NCBI GenBank assembly: GCA_012744475.1
Contig: JAAYBV010000055.1
Span: forward strand, 62,001 to 126,000
Direction: 5' to 3'
Origin: Phycisphaerae bacterium
GTDB lineage: Bacteria > Planctomycetota > Phycisphaerae > Sedimentisphaerales > Anaerobacaceae
DNA: 64,000 nucleotides
Shown one piece after another: positions 41,792 to 50,225 of this stretch (its first letter is position 1; each line of letters opens with the position of its first letter). Below the pieces are notes generated by a model that saw only the letters and a program-made list of their open reading frames with translations, did not search any database and was not told where the DNA came from. The position numbers were made by a program, and so were the translations under genes.

Positions 41792-42175
41792 TTGCCAGTT
41801 CGAGAGTACGCGCTCCGTCAGGAAGGACTCACTCCATACCACGTATCGGCAACTCCCGGTCTGCCCAGCCACCCACAACACGAGCTGGCCAAGGCGCAGA
41901 TGGACGGTTTCGGTGCGATCGTCACGTTCCAGTTGGATGACGGTGTTGAGCAAGTCCGGCGATTCGTCAAGGCATTGAAGATCTTCGTGTTCGCCAAGAG
42001 CCTCGGCGGCGTCGAGTCGCTGGTCTGCCATCCAGCGACGATGAGCCATGGGACTCTCACCCCCGAAGAGCGATGCAAGATCGGAATCACTGACGGCACG
42101 ATTCGCCTGTCGGTGGGCATCGAAGACATCGAGGACCTGATCGATGATCTCGAGCAGGCATTGCGGAGTTGCTGA
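41792..42175 (+). pseudogene. C-terminal remnant of a trans-sulfuration (Cys/Met metabolism) PLP enzyme
   Basis: About 110 codons match the end of cystathionine gamma-synthase/methionine gamma-lyase proteins: PGLPSHPQHELAKAQM, GFGAIVTFQL, LGGVESLVCHPATMSHG and IRLSVGIEDIEDLIDDL are all family-typical. The PLP lysine and the whole first two thirds are absent, and sequence before about 41845 does not match. It cannot be active. It lies in an 820-base gene-poor stretch with another fragment, so this is a decaying locus. Confidence 0.78.
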
Positions 42176-42418
42176 TTTCGATGCGGACACGAATCTGCAG
42201 AAGCCGGACCCGGCGGTCACGCTGAGCATGGGCGAGCGTCCGGTCGATGACCGGCAGCGTCCCGGGCGAATCAATCTGTCAAAACCCTGCGGGAACTGGG
42301 CTACGAGATCGGCAGCGGCGTGACGATCGGCATTCCCGGCCAGAGCATGGAGAGTCTGGCGGACGATATCCTGTTGTTCCAGACGCTCCATCTGGATATG
42401 ATCGGCTTGTATCAATGA
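42176..42418 (+). pseudogene. Remnant of HydE, [FeFe]-hydrogenase maturation radical SAM enzyme
   Basis: Two separate pieces in different frames resemble HydE. AVTLSMGERPVDD (about 42210-42250) corresponds to the ITLSIGERSYEEY region. LRELGYEIGSGVTIGIPGQ followed by SLADDILLFQTLHLDMIG (42263-42418) corresponds to the later barrel strands. The section that should lie between them, and the CX3CX2C cluster motif upstream, are missing. It indicates that this lineage once had, or has elsewhere, hydrogenase maturation and probably an anaerobic life. BioB-like radical SAM proteins are the alternative source, but the GERs motif favours HydE. Confidence 0.65.
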
Positions 42419-42513
42419 GACTGCCTCGCAGTGCCGGTATTGTCTGGAGGGCCGCATCGAATTGATTGGGAGACACGTCGGGCGAGGTCCCGGCTCGCGG
42501 GCTGGGCTTGTAA

Positions 42514-43623
42514 ATGAAAGAGTTGCCGATGGGTTGTGATGCCGTGCAGGAGAAAGTGCTGGTGGCGATCAGCGGCGGCGTAGATTCCGCTGTGGCGGCC
42601 GCACTGCTCGTGCAGGCCGGCTTCGACGTGACCGGGGTGTTTCTCTGCCTTCAGACGGATCGGGCTTACGGCGGCAACGACCACTCCTGTTGCAGTTCCC
42701 AGGACGCCGCGGATGCCAGAAACATCGCCTCCAAGCTGGGGATTCCGTTTCGCGTCCTGTCGGTCGCCGAGGATTTCGCCGCGATCATCGACAGTTTCGT
42801 CGAGGACTATGAGAACGGCCGGACTCCCAATCCGTGCATCCGGTGCAACGAATGCGTGAAGTTCGGGCGGCTGTTCGAACTGGCGGATTCCCTCCGGGCT
42901 CGCTACGTGGCCACCGGGCACTACGCCAGGATCACCGACCGAGGGGGGCATCCGACAATCGCTGCAGCTCGGGCGGCCGGCAAAGACCAGTCCTACGTTC
43001 TCTTTCGCCTTCCCAGGCCGTGGCTCGGGAGAATCCTGTTTCCCGTAGGAGATCTGGAAAGCAAGCAGGCGGTCCGGAAGATCGCCAACGGTTTGGGTCT
43101 GGAAGTCCATGACAAGCCCGACAGCCAGGATATCTGCTTCGTCCCCGACGGCGACTACGCCAGCCTGTTGGAGGCCCGGGGCAGCCGGGCCCTGCGGCCT
43201 GGCGATATCGTGGATTCCAGTGGGCGGGTGGTCGGCAGACACGACGGCTACGGCCGATTCACGATCGGGCAGCGCCGCGGGACCGGCGTGGCGATGGGCC
43301 GACCCGCCTATGTCATCGGGATCGACCCGGACAATGCCGTCGTGACGCTCGGTTCTCGCGAGGAGCTGCTGGCCGGCGGTCTGACCGCTCGCGGCGCCAA
43401 TTGGCAAGTGGATGTGCCCGCGTCGTTCGATGCCACCGTCAAAATCCGCTACAATCATCGCGGCGCCCCGGCCAGGATCACTCTGACGGCTGACGACACG
43501 TTCGAGGTCCGATTTCACGAACCGATCGATGCGGTGACACCCGGCCAGGGGGCCGTCGTGTATTCGGATGGATGTCTTCTCGGCGGCGGGTGGATCCAGG
43601 AGAGTCTGAAGTATGGAGTTTGA
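42514..43623 (+). CDS. mnmA: tRNA-specific 2-thiouridylase MnmA
   Basis: A 369-residue enzyme that thiolates U34 of Lys, Glu and Gln tRNAs using ATP and persulfide sulfur. The PP-loop is VAISGGVDSAVAAALL. The first catalytic Cys lies in NPCIRCNECVKFG and the second in DSQDICFVPDGDY. The family segment RKIANGLGLEVHDKPDS precedes it. The C-terminal barrel with TIGQRRGTGVAMG and RYNHRGAP is complete. The start at 42514 is plausible; an ATG five codons later is also possible. It stands alone on the plus strand after the pseudogene stretch, with tRNA-Phe on the other strand downstream. Confidence 0.95.
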   Translation: MKELPMGCDAVQEKVLVAISGGVDSAVAAALLVQAGFDVTGVFLCLQTDRAYGGNDHSCCSSQDAADARNIASKLGIPFRVLSVAEDFAAIIDSFVEDYENGRTPNPCIRCNECVKFGRLFELADSLRARYVATGHYARITDRGGHPTIAAARAAGKDQSYVLFRLPRPWLGRILFPVGDLESKQAVRKIANGLGLEVHDKPDSQDICFVPDGDYASLLEARGSRALRPGDIVDSSGRVVGRHDGYGRFTIGQRRGTGVAMGRPAYVIGIDPDNAVVTLGSREELLAGGLTARGANWQVDVPASFDATVKIRYNHRGAPARITLTADDTFEVRFHEPIDAVTPGQGAVVYSDGCLLGGGWIQESLKYGV

Positions 43624-43668
43624 TCTGAGATTGGGAGGTGTCAGTTAGCAGCCAACGACTTACAGCAA

Positions 43669-43741
<73 letters not shown>

Positions 43742-43888
43742 GAGGGCGATACCCTAAGCTTTCAGTGTATCACATCCATTGGCTCATGCAAGGTTTTTTG
43801 TGGCCCCTCTACCACTTTCTTGCGAAACAAGGTCTCGCGGCTCGGGTTCTGCGGTCTGCGACCCACCCCGGAATCAAGGCAATACCCG

Positions 43889-44368
43889 TCAATCCGCGGC
43901 ATCGGCCTTGGGCGTGAAGAAGACCAGCGAGACCAGCACCAGTCCAGCCCCGGCCAGGAACAGGGCAATCCGATGCCTCGGCTCGCTACACCGCTGGAGC
44001 CACTTTGGAATGGTAGCGTCGCTCGGCCCCTGTCCGGTCTCGTCCATCAGCGCCCGGCGCGCCACGGCCAGTTCCTGCGCCCTCGCTTTTGGATAGACGG
44101 CGTTGGGGTCCTCCGGCGGCGTGCCCAAGGTGGCCGGAGCGATCCGCTTCAGCAGGCTCGGATCGTCCTGAAGCTCCTTGAGCAGTGCATCGTACTCGTC
44201 GTTGAGCGATCGGAGGCGATCCAGCGAGAGGTGAGCATCCCTGACAAGCTGTTCGTTTCGCCAGTAGAGAATCAGGTCGTCGCACAGGGCCGCTCCTCCA
44301 AGTGCACCAGCACCGACGCTGAAGAAGGCCACAAAGAGCAGGAAGTGGACGATCTTTTGACTCTGCAT
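43889..44368 (-). CDS. Two-TM protein resembling FtsB/DivIC septum-formation initiators
   Basis: A 159-residue protein: an N-terminal membrane helix (IVHFLLFVAFFSVGAGALGG), then a helical, coiled-coil-like stretch (LSLDRLRSLNDEYDALLKEL) followed by DDPSLLKRIA, and a second membrane helix near the C-terminus. The first part has the layout of FtsB/DivIC proteins (single helix, coiled coil, then a DPxxLxRxA-type segment). In many bacteria ftsB lies directly downstream of eno, and here the gene follows the enolase-domain gene on the same strand, which supports the reading. The second helix is not usual for FtsB. Ribosome site is weak. Role in the divisome is inferred. Confidence 0.55.
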   Translation of the reverse strand: MQSQKIVHFLLFVAFFSVGAGALGGAALCDDLILYWRNEQLVRDAHLSLDRLRSLNDEYDALLKELQDDPSLLKRIAPATLGTPPEDPNAVYPKARAQELAVARRALMDETGQGPSDATIPKWLQRCSEPRHRIALFLAGAGLVLVSLVFFTPKADAAD

Positions 44369-44507
44369 AGGCCGCAGTCAAAGTTACGGCAGGCGTGGTC
44401 CGTCTCCATGTCGCGGAGAGACCCACACCTGCCGATCTTGTCTCTGAATCCACCGTTCAGCCGGGCCTTCACGTTGAGGTGTCCGGTCTTACTGGGTTTA
44501 TCGGCCG

Positions 44508-44548
44508 CGCGCCCGGTCCGGCTGGAATCTTTCGCCGGGCCGGACGCG
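44508..44548 (-). terminator. GC-rich hairpin after the enolase fusion gene
   Basis: Arms CGCGCCCGGTCCGG (44508-44521) and CCGGGCCGGACGCG (44535-44548) form a 14-pair stem with two G-U pairs and a 13-base loop, 15 bases after the stop of the fusion gene. No U-run follows, so it may act as a partial terminator or an RNA 3'-end protector ahead of the FtsB-like gene. Confidence 0.45.
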
Positions 44549-44562
44549 CCGCCGTTCTGCGT

Positions 44563-47280
44563 CTATACCGGGTAAACGGGCAACTGCGCTCGCAGCAGTT
44601 CGTAGACGGTCTTGCCGCTCTTGACGCACTCGCCCGCCGTCTGCCGGTACTGCGTGGTCAACTGGTCAAAGTCCAACTTCTTGAGCTCGGCTAGGCTCTT
44701 CTTGCCGCCATTGGTGACGATGAACTTGGCCATGGTGTCGCTGGCGATGTCGCGAGTGAGCTGCCACAGTTCGCGACCATCCGCTGCCGCCACCGCCCGG
44801 CCCAGAGCCAGCGACATCGACAGGATGGCGTTCATGCCCAGCAGCCCTTTGCGCTGCATGGCATGGATCTTCTCGTCGTTCGAGGCGTTCTTGCTGATGC
44901 GCCCGGCGGCCATCGCCTGCTCCAGTTCCAGAGCGAGCAGTTGGCGGTCGGTGTCGAGCAGCGAGCCCAACGAGCCGACGCGCTTGCCGACGAAGGCCTT
45001 GGCGAGCACGGTCTCAATGTGCTGGACGGCGTCCATGCAACCCTTACCCTCGTACCGGCGGGACTTCCTCCAGAGGGCCAGGAGCTTCTCATCGTTCTTG
45101 CCCCGGACCGCATCGGACTTGACATCCTTCTTGAAGCGGAAGGTGCCGTCGCCGGCGTCCTTGAACAGGTCGGGATACTTCTTGGTGCTCTCGCACGGCT
45201 CGATGATACTGTCCACGTAGTGGATGGCTTCGTCCTCGCCGGCGGAAGTGCCCAGAGGCGTGGAACCCTTGAACCGAATGATGCCGCTCTTGCCGAGGAA
45301 GAGCGTGGCGGCTGCCGAGGGGATACCGGCGTTGGTCGCCTCTTCGGTGCCGCTGACCGCCTCGATCGCCAGCATCTTCATCAGAAGGCTGGTCAGATCG
45401 ATATCGGCCGCCTTCGGGGAAATCGTGACGTCGTCGCGTCCGGTAAACGTCTTGACCAAGTCCTTGACGCTTGCCTCGAGCTCTTTGCGCTCCTCGGCTG
45501 TGGTCTGTCGCTGTGTAGCGCGGGCCAAGGCGAGGATTTCCATCATGCGGCCATACTTCTGGAGGCGCTCCGTGTTGGCGCCGCCGCCGCACTTGACGCC
45601 CAGCGCGTTCATCGCAGCACCGATCTCCGCCTCAAACGGATCGTTCGGGCTCTTGGACCGGTGCGAGATCACCAGTTCGGCGCCGTAGGCCAGCGAGGTC
45701 AGCATGGCCAGCACGGTCTCGGTCAGAGTGCCGATCTGGTTGGCCTTGATCAGCGTAGCGTTGATTTCGCCATTCTTGGCGCACTTCTCGATGTTCGAAT
45801 CCTTGGTGGTGACCAAGTCGTCGCCGATGATGAAGATCTTGTCGCCAAGCTCCTTCATCATGTTCTTCCAGCCCTGATGGTCGCGCTCACCGAAGCCATC
45901 CTCGATCGACAAAACCGGGATACCCGCCTGCATGGCCTCCTTGAAGAGGTTAAGGATGTCGTCACGGCTCATCTCGACCTTGTCCTTGTCACGCCAGAAG
46001 CGGTACATGCCGACGGAGTCGGGCTCGCCGCGCTCTTCACGATAGGCGTTCTCGAGTTCGGAGCAGGCCGGGTCGAGGGCGATGGCGACATCGACCCCGG
46101 GGACGTACTCGCAGTCCAGAATGGCCTGCTTCATGAATCGCCACATCCTCTGCTCGGGCACCTTGTCGCCCTGCTCCTTGTCGATGTAGGGCGCGATGCC
46201 GCCTTCCAGACCGACACCCATCACCTTGGCGCCCGGGGCCGCCTCGATAATCTCCTTGAGGCGGTACTGGAGCTTCACGGTCATTTCCTGGGCGTCTTCA
46301 TAGGTCTTCGGCGAAAGCGGCATGAACATGCTTTCCTGCATGGAGATGTTGCTTTCGGGGTATTCCTTCTCGGTGTGTCGGCCGCCCATGGCGCAGTTTC
46401 GGAACTGCCAAGGGGCCGCGACGCGGCTGCCATCCTTCAAGGTGACGGACTGCATACGCGTGGTCAGCAGCTTCTGCTTGACCGCGGTGACCTGTACTGG
46501 CCAACTCTCCTTCGAGGCGGCAGCGGCGGCGCGAGCGGCCTGCTCGGCGGCGATCTTCTCGCGTGTGCGGAATTCCTTGAGCTTGCCCGGGTCGGCCAGG
46601 AATCTGTCCAGCAGCCCAACGATGCCCGGGGCCAGGAAGAACCGGCCGATGTAGATCATCCAATCCTGCTCTGCCCACAATCCCACGATGATGAAGAAGG
46701 CGGCAATCGGCAGGAAGAAGGTGGCGAGCCACTGGCTCCACACCGGCGCCGCGGCGGACACGGCCAGATTGTACGGAGCATCGGGAGCGAAGTTGCCGTT
46801 CTCTTTCCGAACGCCATAGAACTTGCCCGACGGGATCAAAAGGAACATCTGAGCGTAGTAGCCGAACTTGCTGCCGCCGGCCAGGGCCTTGTCGGCCTTC
46901 TCCTGCGAATCCTTGTTCAGAGCCGTCAGTTTGGCGGCGGTCAGGAAATGGCCCATCTCGTGGATCGCGATGGCGATGTGCCACGACAGATATAGAATCA
47001 CCAGCGAGATCCACAGTTCCATGTGCCACGGGGAGAACATGAAGTTCAGCACCACGTATTTGATGTTCTCGCCCGCAGCGGCTCGCGTGCTGAGCTCCGC
47101 AGCCGGAAGGCTCAGAACCGACGAAATGAAGGCGGCGTGGAACGACACCAGCTTGTGGTTGGCGATGACCCAGCCACGTTCCAGGTAGCCGGCGGGATTG
47201 ACCTGGACGCCGGGTGTCTCCGTCGCGCGTCCGCGCCTGCTGCTGCCCAGTTTCGCTGTCAGTTTTCTCAATTCGACCAT
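44563..47280 (-). CDS. M50-like membrane zinc metalloprotease fused to a domain-swapped (circularly permuted) enolase
   Basis: A 905-residue single frame. Residues 72-232 are membrane-embedded with the zinc motif HEMGH (107-111) and LLDRF (223-227) at the place of the M50 LDG motif. After an Ala-rich helical linker, residues about 285-590 are the enolase barrel: His302, Glu316, Glu359, Asp403, Glu460, Asp487, Lys512, HRS 540-542 and Lys563 all correspond to E. coli catalytic or metal residues. The enolase N-domain, normally first, follows at about 630-860: the mobile loop PLGTSAGEDEA, RYEGKGCMDAVQHI and GMNAILSMSLALGR. It carries an extra insertion near 690-740. It should convert 2-phosphoglycerate to phosphoenolpyruvate at the membrane. 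AAGGAGAAG precedes the ATG. Confidence 0.85.
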   Translation of the reverse strand: MVELRKLTAKLGSSRRGRATETPGVQVNPAGYLERGWVIANHKLVSFHAAFISSVLSLPAAELSTRAAAGENIKYVVLNFMFSPWHMELWISLVILYLSWHIAIAIHEMGHFLTAAKLTALNKDSQEKADKALAGGSKFGYYAQMFLLIPSGKFYGVRKENGNFAPDAPYNLAVSAAAPVWSQWLATFFLPIAAFFIIVGLWAEQDWMIYIGRFFLAPGIVGLLDRFLADPGKLKEFRTREKIAAEQAARAAAAASKESWPVQVTAVKQKLLTTRMQSVTLKDGSRVAAPWQFRNCAMGGRHTEKEYPESNISMQESMFMPLSPKTYEDAQEMTVKLQYRLKEIIEAAPGAKVMGVGLEGGIAPYIDKEQGDKVPEQRMWRFMKQAILDCEYVPGVDVAIALDPACSELENAYREERGEPDSVGMYRFWRDKDKVEMSRDDILNLFKEAMQAGIPVLSIEDGFGERDHQGWKNMMKELGDKIFIIGDDLVTTKDSNIEKCAKNGEINATLIKANQIGTLTETVLAMLTSLAYGAELVISHRSKSPNDPFEAEIGAAMNALGVKCGGGANTERLQKYGRMMEILALARATQRQTTAEERKELEASVKDLVKTFTGRDDVTISPKAADIDLTSLLMKMLAIEAVSGTEEATNAGIPSAAATLFLGKSGIIRFKGSTPLGTSAGEDEAIHYVDSIIEPCESTKKYPDLFKDAGDGTFRFKKDVKSDAVRGKNDEKLLALWRKSRRYEGKGCMDAVQHIETVLAKAFVGKRVGSLGSLLDTDRQLLALELEQAMAAGRISKNASNDEKIHAMQRKGLLGMNAILSMSLALGRAVAAADGRELWQLTRDIASDTMAKFIVTNGGKKSLAELKKLDFDQLTTQYRQTAGECVKSGKTVYELLRAQLPVYPV

Positions 47281-47433
47281 TTCGTTGCTTCTCCTTTTCC
47301 GTTATCTCTTCATCGAGACCTGCCGGCTTGCCGCCGAGAAGGCTCATGGGCTCTCTTCGCCAGGTTTTCTACCAGAGTCCGCCAGATCGGCGCGGTCACT
47401 GTCCGTACTTCTCCCGGCCTTGGGAAATGCAAG

Positions 47434-47462
47434 AAAATACAATCTCCGCCGCAGACCGTCAA
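47434..47462 (-). promoter_or_regulatory. Promoter of the protease-enolase fusion gene
   Basis: Minus strand TTGACG (47462-47457), 17-base spacer, TATTTT (47439-47434). Five of six and four of six consensus positions. The start near 47427 gives a leader of about 147 bases before the ATG. Confidence 0.55.
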
Positions 47463-47582
47463 GGATAGATTCCACAACTTTTGTCGCATATTGAGGGCGC
47501 TTGACGCCCCCGGACCGGCCGCAGCGGTCGTTTTGAAAATAATCCGCACAAATCCGTAACAACATGGCCCCGATTGCGTCCT

Positions 47583-47737
47583 TAGTGGTAGAGGCGCCAG
47601 GGATCGAAGTGAGGGCTCCGGTCCCTGCACCACAGAGTGCCCGGTCGGATAGAACCGCCCGACGGACTATCTGCCCGCACACGTCTTTTTGTGGTTTCTT
47701 GTGACAGGGCCGATTGGGCGGAGGATCGGCCTTTTCT
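47583..47737 (+). ncRNA. Possible structured RNA of unknown class
   Basis: This part of the 496-base gap between two divergent genes has nested stems and no coding sense. GTGGT (47585-47589) pairs with ACCAC (47629-47633) and encloses CAGGGA (47598) with TCCCTG (47622). GTCGG (47644) pairs with CCGAC (47659). It ends at a terminator-like hairpin (47708-47737). No upstream promoter is convincing. It does not match 6S, RNase P, SRP or tmRNA signatures I could recall. It could instead be a leader of psd. Confidence 0.3.
47708..47737 (+). terminator. Rho-independent-type terminator
   Basis: GGCCGAT (47708-47714), ten-base loop, ATCGGCC (47725-47731), then TTTTCT. It reads on the plus strand, 40 bases before the psd ATG, although no plus-strand protein gene lies upstream. 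It therefore suggests either a small RNA ending here or an attenuator in the psd leader. Confidence 0.5.
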
Positions 47738-47776
47738 ATTGCCCGCACCACCGGCCGGGTCTATCATATCCGGCCT

Positions 47777-48463
47777 ATGAGGATACCATTGACTAGGTAT
47801 GGATGGCCCCAGGTGGTCGTCTACCCCGTTCTCGTCGTCGCGGCCATGCTGGCGGTCGCCCTCGGAGGGTCGGCGCACACACCTTTGTGGGCTGTCGTCG
47901 TGACGGAGGCCATCCTGGCGGTCGTACTGGTCTGGGCTCTGATGTTCTTCCGGGACCCTCGACGCAACGCACCACGGGACGAGATGCTATTTGTCGCTCC
48001 GGCTGACGGCAGGGTAACGGATATCGAGCAGACGCAACAGAACGAATTCCTCGAAGGACCCGCTCTGCGGATCGGTATCTTCCTGAGCATCTTCAACGTG
48101 CACATCAACCGATCCCCGTGCAGCGCCAGGGTCGAGACAATTGCTTATCGCAAAGGCAGTTACCTCAACGCCATGAACCCCCTGTCGGCCAAGGTCAACG
48201 AGTCGAACACGCTGACCCTGGTGCGGACTGAGGAACCCAAGGAACGTCTGGTAGTGCGGCAGGTCAGCGGAGCCATCGCCAGACGCATTGTCTGCGAAGC
48301 GAAGGAAGGCGGCAGCTTGAGCCAGGGCCAGGCGTTCGGCATGATCAAATTCGGTTCTCGAACCGAACTCTATGTGCCCGCGAGCATGCCAATCGAGTGT
48401 CTGGTCTGCATCGGGGATGCCGTCAAGGCAGGCGTTACTCCTCTATTGAGGTATGGAAAGTGA
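47777..48463 (+). CDS. psd: Phosphatidylserine decarboxylase proenzyme (short form)
   Basis: A 228-residue membrane-linked enzyme making phosphatidylethanolamine from phosphatidylserine. Two N-terminal hydrophobic segments are followed by FFRDPRRNAP and APADGRVTDIE, then FLSIFNVHINRSP, the conserved His-containing block. The self-cleavage site that creates the pyruvoyl group is IKFGSRTELYVP (Gly-Ser). The length fits the short archaeal/Bacillus-like class. The ATG at 47777 is preferred because homology starts there; a longer upstream frame has no family sequence. The stop overlaps the pssA start, so both steps of PE synthesis are coupled. Confidence 0.92.
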   Translation: MRIPLTRYGWPQVVVYPVLVVAAMLAVALGGSAHTPLWAVVVTEAILAVVLVWALMFFRDPRRNAPRDEMLFVAPADGRVTDIEQTQQNEFLEGPALRIGIFLSIFNVHINRSPCSARVETIAYRKGSYLNAMNPLSAKVNESNTLTLVRTEEPKERLVVRQVSGAIARRIVCEAKEGGSLSQGQAFGMIKFGSRTELYVPASMPIECLVCIGDAVKAGVTPLLRYGK

Positions 48464-49365
48464 GACGACTCAGATCGAGGCCGAAACGAGACAAAGACCG
48501 GTTCCTGAGGCGGATGCGCAACCAGCGGGTCAAGTACATTACCGTGCTGCCCTCGCTGATCACCATACTGAACGGCGTCTTCGGGTTTACCGCAATCGTT
48601 TTCGCGAGTCGAGGAGCGGAAGGAGGCACGGCAGGCTCCTCGTATATCGCGATGGCCGGTTATATGATCCTGCTGGCGATGGTTGCCGATATGCTCGATG
48701 GTCGTCTGGCCCGGATGAGCCAGTCCACCTCCAGCTTTGGCGGCCAACTGGACAGTCTGTGTGACATGGTCAGCTTCGGCGTGGCACCGGCCTTCATCAT
48801 GCTCAAGGCCATCCAGGTCCACCAGGAACTGACGACCCCGTTGAGCGGGAGCCTGTTTCATCGCTTCATCTGGCTGGCGGCCCTGGCGTACATCAGTTGC
48901 GCAGCCATCCGTCTGGCCCGTTTCAACGTGGAAAACGAAGAGAACGAAGCGGCGCATATGAGCTTTGCGGGCCTTCCAAGCCCAGGGGCGGCCGGGACGA
49001 TTGTCAGCCTGGTCATCTTTCACGAGGAGGTGATGCCTACCCTCAATGCGGCGATCTTTGCGCTGCCGTTCCTGACACTCGGGGTTGCCGTTCTCATGGT
49101 CAGTCGCATCCGATACCCGCACGTCCTGAACCTCTATCTCAGGGGCAAGCAGCCGTTCGGCTATCTGATGAGGGTGCTGCTGTTTCTGGGCATCGTGCTG
49201 TGGTTGGGCTTGCAGACGGCCCTGCTGCTAATCTTCCTGGTCTTTGCGGGCAGCGGACTGGCCCGATGGCTCTACCTCCAGGCGCACCCGGGCAGGCATC
49301 ATCTCGTCGATGTCGCTACAGGCGCGGCCGCTCCGTCCTCAGGCCACTCCGAAGTGCGCGGGTAG
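48460..49365 (+). CDS. pssA: CDP-diacylglycerol-serine O-phosphatidyltransferase
   Basis: A 301-residue integral membrane enzyme that joins serine to CDP-diacylglycerol. The CDP-alcohol phosphatidyltransferase motif is seen in DMLDGRLARMSQ, SSFGGQLDSLCDMV (pattern D-G-x2-A-R-x8-G-x3-D-x3-D). About eight hydrophobic segments follow, including SFGVAPAFIML and ISCAAIRLARFN. Start is a GTG at 48460 whose last two bases and the next base form the psd stop (GTGA). A longer frame starting inside psd would add an unrelated leader. Product is the substrate of Psd encoded just before. Confidence 0.92.
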   Translation: MRRLRSRPKRDKDRFLRRMRNQRVKYITVLPSLITILNGVFGFTAIVFASRGAEGGTAGSSYIAMAGYMILLAMVADMLDGRLARMSQSTSSFGGQLDSLCDMVSFGVAPAFIMLKAIQVHQELTTPLSGSLFHRFIWLAALAYISCAAIRLARFNVENEENEAAHMSFAGLPSPGAAGTIVSLVIFHEEVMPTLNAAIFALPFLTLGVAVLMVSRIRYPHVLNLYLRGKQPFGYLMRVLLFLGIVLWLGLQTALLLIFLVFAGSGLARWLYLQAHPGRHHLVDVATGAAAPSSGHSEVRG

Positions 49366-49370
49366 TGCCG

Positions 49371-50225
49371 CTATTGCAGGGCCCCGGCCGGGATGTGTGC
49401 GGGGTTCGGACCAGGCTCCGGCCGATGCATCTCCTGATGGACGCCGGCGGACTGGTTGATCTGGTAGTAGCGGTCCACAACCGCCGCCAGACGCGACAGC
49501 ACCTCTCGGCCCTCGTCACTGGCCTCCAGACCCACGATTTGCAGACCCAGGCACAACGCCGTCCGGTCGGCGGTCGGCAGCACGTTGCGGATTTGGGCGC
49601 TGAACATCAGAGGCGTCTCATAGGGCATTGGGGTGAACCGGACCCCGATGAACTGCCCCTTGCGGAATTCGGACTCGGCCACCCCTGCGGCATCCGCACT
49701 TCCGGGCGCCTTCAGGGGAACGGTCAACTGGGCTCCGCCCGCGGAGATGTCCATCAGTCGGCCTTCGAAGTACTCCTGGCCCGACCCTTTCGACTTCCGC
49801 TGGCTGGTTCGATGCCAGAGCACCACCTTGACCTTGAGCGATTCGGGTACGTTGACGCGGAAGTAGCTGCGTCGCTGGACCACCCCGATGCGATCAGGCA
49901 CGGCCAGGACGATGGTGCCGCCGGCCTCCGGATCAGAGGAGGGCTCCAGCGCTACGACGCTGGTGTCAAAGACGAACTTGCCATAGGCGTGTTTGAAATT
50001 CACGCCAACCGGCTGATCGATGCGGATGTTGATCGGGTGAGGCCTTCCCGAAGAGTGACAACCTTCGACGTAGAGCTTGCCGCCGGAAAGCTCGCGCATG
50101 ACGACCTTCGCCACGTGCCACTTCTCCTTCGACAGGTAAGACATGATCGCCGGCGCGTGCTCGCCCGCCACCGTTTGAAGGACGGACTGGGATTCATGCC
50201 CTTCCAGCATGACGATTTCGCTCAT
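49371..50225 (-). CDS. PilZ-domain protein with YcgR-like N-terminal domain
   Basis: A 284-residue cytoplasmic protein. The N-terminal half (about 1-115) resembles the YcgR-N sandwich found in flagellar brake and related proteins. The C-terminal half is a PilZ domain with the two c-di-GMP motifs: VVQRRSYFRV (RxxxR at about 119) and DISAGGAQL (D/NxSxxG at about 165). It should sense cyclic di-GMP and adjust motility, adhesion or exopolysaccharide. A strong GGGAGG site precedes the ATG. Convergent with pssA, with only five bases between the stops. Target is unknown. Confidence 0.9.
   Translation of the reverse strand: MSEIVMLEGHESQSVLQTVAGEHAPAIMSYLSKEKWHVAKVVMRELSGGKLYVEGCHSSGRPHPINIRIDQPVGVNFKHAYGKFVFDTSVVALEPSSDPEAGGTIVLAVPDRIGVVQRRSYFRVNVPESLKVKVVLWHRTSQRKSKGSGQEYFEGRLMDISAGGAQLTVPLKAPGSADAAGVAESEFRKGQFIGVRFTPMPYETPLMFSAQIRNVLPTADRTALCLGLQIVGLEASDEGREVLSRLAAVVDRYYQINQSAGVHQEMHRPEPGPNPAHIPAGALQ

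Noticed and set aside
44863-46995. A 710-codon plus-strand frame opposite the protease-enolase gene
   Set aside because: Composition typical of antisense shadow; the minus frame has all enolase catalytic residues.
44563-47280. Protease-enolase fusion considered as a frameshift or chimeric assembly artefact of two genes
   Set aside because: A single uninterrupted frame covers all parts, the linker is a normal Ala-rich helix, and the enolase domain order is swapped within one gene, which a simple junction error would not give. It still deserves read-level checking.
47585-47700. 6S RNA, SRP RNA or RNase P RNA in the psd leader
   Set aside because: None of the class-defining conserved stretches that I can recall is present; only generic stems are seen.
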